Shown here in pieces: positions 23,535-25,685 of a stretch of DNA of 25,685 bases. The notes below the pieces were generated by a model. It had not been told where the DNA came from, ran no database searches, and saw only the letters and a program-made list of their open reading frames with translations. The position numbers and the translations under genes were made by a program. This stretch comes from an uncultured Eubacteriales bacterium (lineage in GTDB: Bacteria; Bacillota; Clostridia; Oscillospirales; Acutalibacteraceae), in NCBI GenBank assembly GCA_934643185.1, contig CAKUBN010000032.1, positions 1 to 25,685 on the forward strand. The letters are read 5' to 3'. Numbering within the stretch: position 1 is the stretch's first letter; the number at the start of each line of letters is the position of its first letter.

Positions 23535-23786
23535 CAGCGAAGCGACGAATAAAGTTTCGTCCACCTTTTCAAAGGTGGTGGTTTCCAAAGGCAACGCCTT
23601 TGGTCGTCGTTCGCAAACGGCGAGACCTTTTTACCTACCAAAAATCAGGAAGATAGGCAGAATAGTCCGGTGGACTGTTCTGCCGCAAGGAACCCTATTA
23701 AGGGGTTCCTTGAAGAACTCGCCACAGCGAATTCTTAGAAATAAAGCAACGCCGCACCCTCGATTTTTCATTGAGAGTGCGGCGTT
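23535..23786 (+). repeat. Multi-hairpin 3' element, copy downstream of the PBP gene
   Basis: Reading rightward: conserved 28-nt box (23535-23562); hairpin CCACCTT/AAGGTGG with TTCA loop (23561-23578); CCAAAGGC/GCCTTTGG (23585-23603); TCGTCGTT/AACGGCGA with CGCA loop (23604-23623); an A5/T5 hairpin in 23628-23645; 13-bp hairpin with GGT loop (23656-23684); AAGGAACCC/GGGTTCCTT (23687-23711); AAGAACTCGC/GCGAATTCTT with one mismatch (23713-23736); and a final hairpin with an 11-nt loop (23748-23786). Module order and loops match the enolase copy (378 to 129) while stems differ by paired changes. No gene is visible in 23521-23785. Confidence 0.85.
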
Positions 23787-23904
23787 ACTTTATGCCTTCG
23801 TATAAAATTCAAGCTCCCTCTGACCGAGAAAAAGAGTGAGATACTGCGCACCCTCAATCACAGCCGGGAACACCCACGGCAGCAAAATCAAAAGCCGACA
23901 AAAT

Positions 23905-23941
23905 GCAACGAACCCCGAGGGGTTACCTCGGGGTTCGTTGC
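23905..23941 (-). terminator. Terminator of the HtrA gene
   Basis: GCAACGAACCCCGAGG (23905-23920) pairs perfectly with 23926-23941 over a 5-nt loop; on the minus strand it is followed by ATTTTGTCGGCTTTTG. It lies 44 bp beyond the htrA stop. The stretch 23787-23904 between it and the PBP element holds no confident feature. Confidence 0.85.
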
Positions 23942-23985
23942 TTGAAAAAGGAGATTTATGAAAAAGACTCGTACTCTAAATTAAA

Positions 23986-25431
23986 TCAACCCGCGCTGTA
24001 TTCGGAAAGCTTCAGTTCCACGGTTGCGGACTGCTGCGTCGAAGAGCGGTACACCTGAAGTGTTACCGTATCGCCCGGCTTCTTGCTGAGGATTGCGGAA
24101 CGCAATGTGGATTCACTGTCCAGCTGCTGGCCGTCAATAGCGGTAATCACATCGCCCACCTGCAAGCCGGAAGCCTGTGCCTCGCTCGAATTGAGCTGTG
24201 CCACATACTCGCCCTGCGGCAAGCCGTAGAAGCGGCCCGTCATACTGTCGATGAACTGACCGGAAATACCGAGAACAGCTCTGTCCTTCACATAACCGTA
24301 CTGGATGAGGTCGGAGATAATCGGCTGTGCCGTATCGATCGGAATCGCAAATCCAAGGCCCTCATAGCCCGTAGCGGAAATTTTCGCGGAGTTGATGCCA
24401 ACGACCTGACCATACTCGTTGATGAGTGCGCCGCCGGAGTTACCGGGGTTAATCGCTGCATCGGTCTGGATATATTCCATCGTGTAGCCGGTCGTGTTAT
24501 TGGCAATCGCGCGGTTCAAAGCGGAAACGTAACCGATCGTTACGCTGGAGCTCAGCTCGTGGCCGCCCGGGTTACCGATGGCCATGACCTTATCCGCAAC
24601 ACGCAAATCTTCGGAAGAACCAAATTCCGCAGCCGTCAAGCCCGTCGCATCGATCTTTACGACCGCAAGGTCCGTCACGGTATCGCTGCCGATCAGCTGC
24701 GCTTCATACGTCTCACCGTCGGAGGTCATAACCTTCAGGGAAGTCGCATCCTCCACAACATGCGCATTCGTGATGATATAGCCATCTTCACTCATGATGA
24801 TGCCGGAGCCTTCGCTCGCCGGGGAAACGCTGCTGTCCGACGTGTCGGTCTGCATGAAACCGTAATTCTGTGTCACCTGATAATTCTGGATGCACACGAC
24901 AGACGGTGTAAGCTTTGCGGCAATGTCCTGGTCGCTCATCGCGGAAACCGTGCCGTCGCTGCTCGCGCTCGTATCCGAGTTCGTGTCGCCGTTCACCACG
25001 CGCGAGATTGTGAACGCAGCATTGCTGCTCGCTTCGGAAGACCGCACATTGATGACGCCGTTTTGAATCATCGCGACGAATACGCCAAGCGACGCCGCCG
25101 AGGTGACCGCGCAGCAAAGCACAACGGCTAAAAGCTTCAAGCCGAATTTCGAGCCGTGCTTTTTGGGCTTCGGTTGTTTTTGCGGCTGATGCACAGGCAC
25201 ACCGTAATACACAGGCTGTCCGTTTGGCTGCACCGGCGCGTTCTGCTGCGGAGCGCTCTGTGCGTTCCACGTATATGCGGGGGTGTTGTTCGTCGGATAC
25301 TGTGCGTTATGATAGGTGCCGTAGGCGTTTGTGCTGTTTACAGCGTTATTAGCGGAAGTATTGGTGTTCACCGGTTCAGACCCATTGTTCGGGTCAAAAC
25401 CATTTTGGAATTTCTCATGATTGTCACTCAT
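23986..25431 (-). CDS. HtrA/DegP-like membrane-anchored serine protease
   Basis: A 481-residue S1C protease for envelope protein quality control. A long cytoplasmic N-terminus (1-95) rich in Asn, Gln and Pro precedes a basic KKHGSKFGLK stop-transfer and one membrane helix (about 98-121). The extracellular protease domain carries the triad H224 (TNAHVV), D254 (TDLAVVKI) and S332 (NPGNSGGALI). A C-terminal PDZ domain (about 385-475) contains ASGLQVGDVITAIDGQ. The architecture matches HtrA/HtrB/YyxA of Gram-positive bacteria, whose expression usually responds to envelope stress; no two-component genes are adjacent. AAAGGAG and AAGGA lie 9 and 3 nt before the ATG. Monocistronic with its own promoter and terminator. 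Confidence 0.96.
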   Translation of the reverse strand: MSDNHEKFQNGFDPNNGSEPVNTNTSANNAVNSTNAYGTYHNAQYPTNNTPAYTWNAQSAPQQNAPVQPNGQPVYYGVPVHQPQKQPKPKKHGSKFGLKLLAVVLCCAVTSAASLGVFVAMIQNGVINVRSSEASSNAAFTISRVVNGDTNSDTSASSDGTVSAMSDQDIAAKLTPSVVCIQNYQVTQNYGFMQTDTSDSSVSPASEGSGIIMSEDGYIITNAHVVEDATSLKVMTSDGETYEAQLIGSDTVTDLAVVKIDATGLTAAEFGSSEDLRVADKVMAIGNPGGHELSSSVTIGYVSALNRAIANNTTGYTMEYIQTDAAINPGNSGGALINEYGQVVGINSAKISATGYEGLGFAIPIDTAQPIISDLIQYGYVKDRAVLGISGQFIDSMTGRFYGLPQGEYVAQLNSSEAQASGLQVGDVITAIDGQQLDSESTLRSAILSKKPGDTVTLQVYRSSTQQSATVELKLSEYSAG

Positions 25432-25450
25432 GGTTCCTTACTCCTTTCAC

Positions 25451-25479
25451 ATAATACCATATTCCAAACGGTTTTTCAA
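25451..25479 (-). promoter_or_regulatory. Promoter of the HtrA gene
   Basis: On the minus strand, TTGAAA (25479-25474), 17-bp spacer, TATTAT (25456-25451) with extended -10 TGG. It leaves a leader of only about 12 nt that contains the ribosome site. Confidence 0.85.
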
Positions 25480-25600
25480 CCTTTTTTTCTTTCCGTTCGG
25501 ATTATCTATATTATTTCGTAGTTCTGTGAAGTTCATGTGAAGTGCAGTGAACAGTTTCATGAAAAAAGCAAGAAATCTCTGTCACACAAAAACAACGAAA

Positions 25601-25685
25601 GCCACCGGTGTGATATGCCCCTTGTCAAGTAGACAGGTGAAATATCTAAAGGTAAGCGACAAAAATACCTACATTTCATTTTGGA
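25601..25685. other. Unassigned edge, possible insertion-sequence end
   Basis: The stretch around 25611-25640 (GATATGCCCCTTGTCAAG, then TAGACAG) resembles sequences I associate with ends of clostridial transposase elements, and the DNA becomes more A/T-rich. No transposase frame or matching inverted repeat is contained in the window, so this is only a suggestion. Confidence 0.25.

Noticed and set aside
23958..23984. Rightward mini-ORF (MKKTRTLN) with a perfect AAGGAG site
   Set aside because: Only eight codons, lying in the 3' gap between the htrA stop and its terminator, with no rightward promoter seen; probably chance.

Overview
The window looks like chromosomal DNA of a GC-rich, low-redundancy member of the Clostridia, most likely a gut Oscillospiraceae/Ruminococcaceae relative. 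The basis is AGGAGG-type ribosome sites, classical TTGAAA-17-TATAAT promoters, Gram-positive envelope genes (an LtaS-type synthase, a SEDS/PBP pair, an M23 hydrolase) and protein sequences that read as clostridial. Species cannot be named from the sequence alone. No tRNA, rRNA, CRISPR array or complete mobile element was seen.

Layout, left to right. 1-387: a non-coding region packed with hairpins. 388-1644 (-): enolase. 1772-5039 (+): a four-gene operon of a GNAT acetyltransferase, an Old-Yellow-Enzyme-type oxidoreductase, an unrecognised soluble protein carrying an IIGGADGPT motif, and a Vat/CatB-type hexapeptide acetyltransferase, closed by a two-way terminator. 5101-6609 (-): a nitroreductase and an UlaG-like metallo-beta-lactamase-fold hydrolase, each with its own promoter. 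6768-8051 (-): an exported coiled-coil M23 peptidase. 8235-10500 (-): the folate operon folE-folP-folB-folK. 10605-13515 (-): an LTA-synthase-like enzyme followed by a Cys-rich, U32-like protein. 13628-18454 (-): a heterodimeric ABC exporter (two half-transporters) and an FAD oxidoreductase, read from a promoter overlapped by a MarR-like palindrome. 18645-20248 (+): a nucleoside phosphorylase and a GlmU-C-terminus-like hexapeptide protein. 20276-23520 (+): an FHA-SEDS fusion overlapping a class-B-type penicillin-binding protein gene. 23521-23985: a second hairpin-rich non-coding region. 23986-25431 (-): a membrane-anchored HtrA-like protease. 25432-25685: its promoter and an unassigned edge.

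Several blocks concern the cell envelope: M23 hydrolase, LTA-synthase-like enzyme, SEDS-PBP pair, HtrA and perhaps the ABC exporter. The folate block takes GTP to dihydropteroate; the later steps are not encoded here.

The most unusual signal is non-coding. Immediately downstream of enolase (reading leftward) and of the PBP gene (reading rightward) lie two roughly 250-nt elements with the same ordered series of hairpins. Their loops are conserved (TTCA, CGCA, GGT) while many stem pairs differ by matched changes, and wobble pairs fit only the sense strand of the upstream gene. This is what a conserved RNA structure at transcript 3' ends would look like. A third, partial copy enters from the left edge and converges on the same final hairpin as the enolase copy. 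I do not recognise it as a named family.
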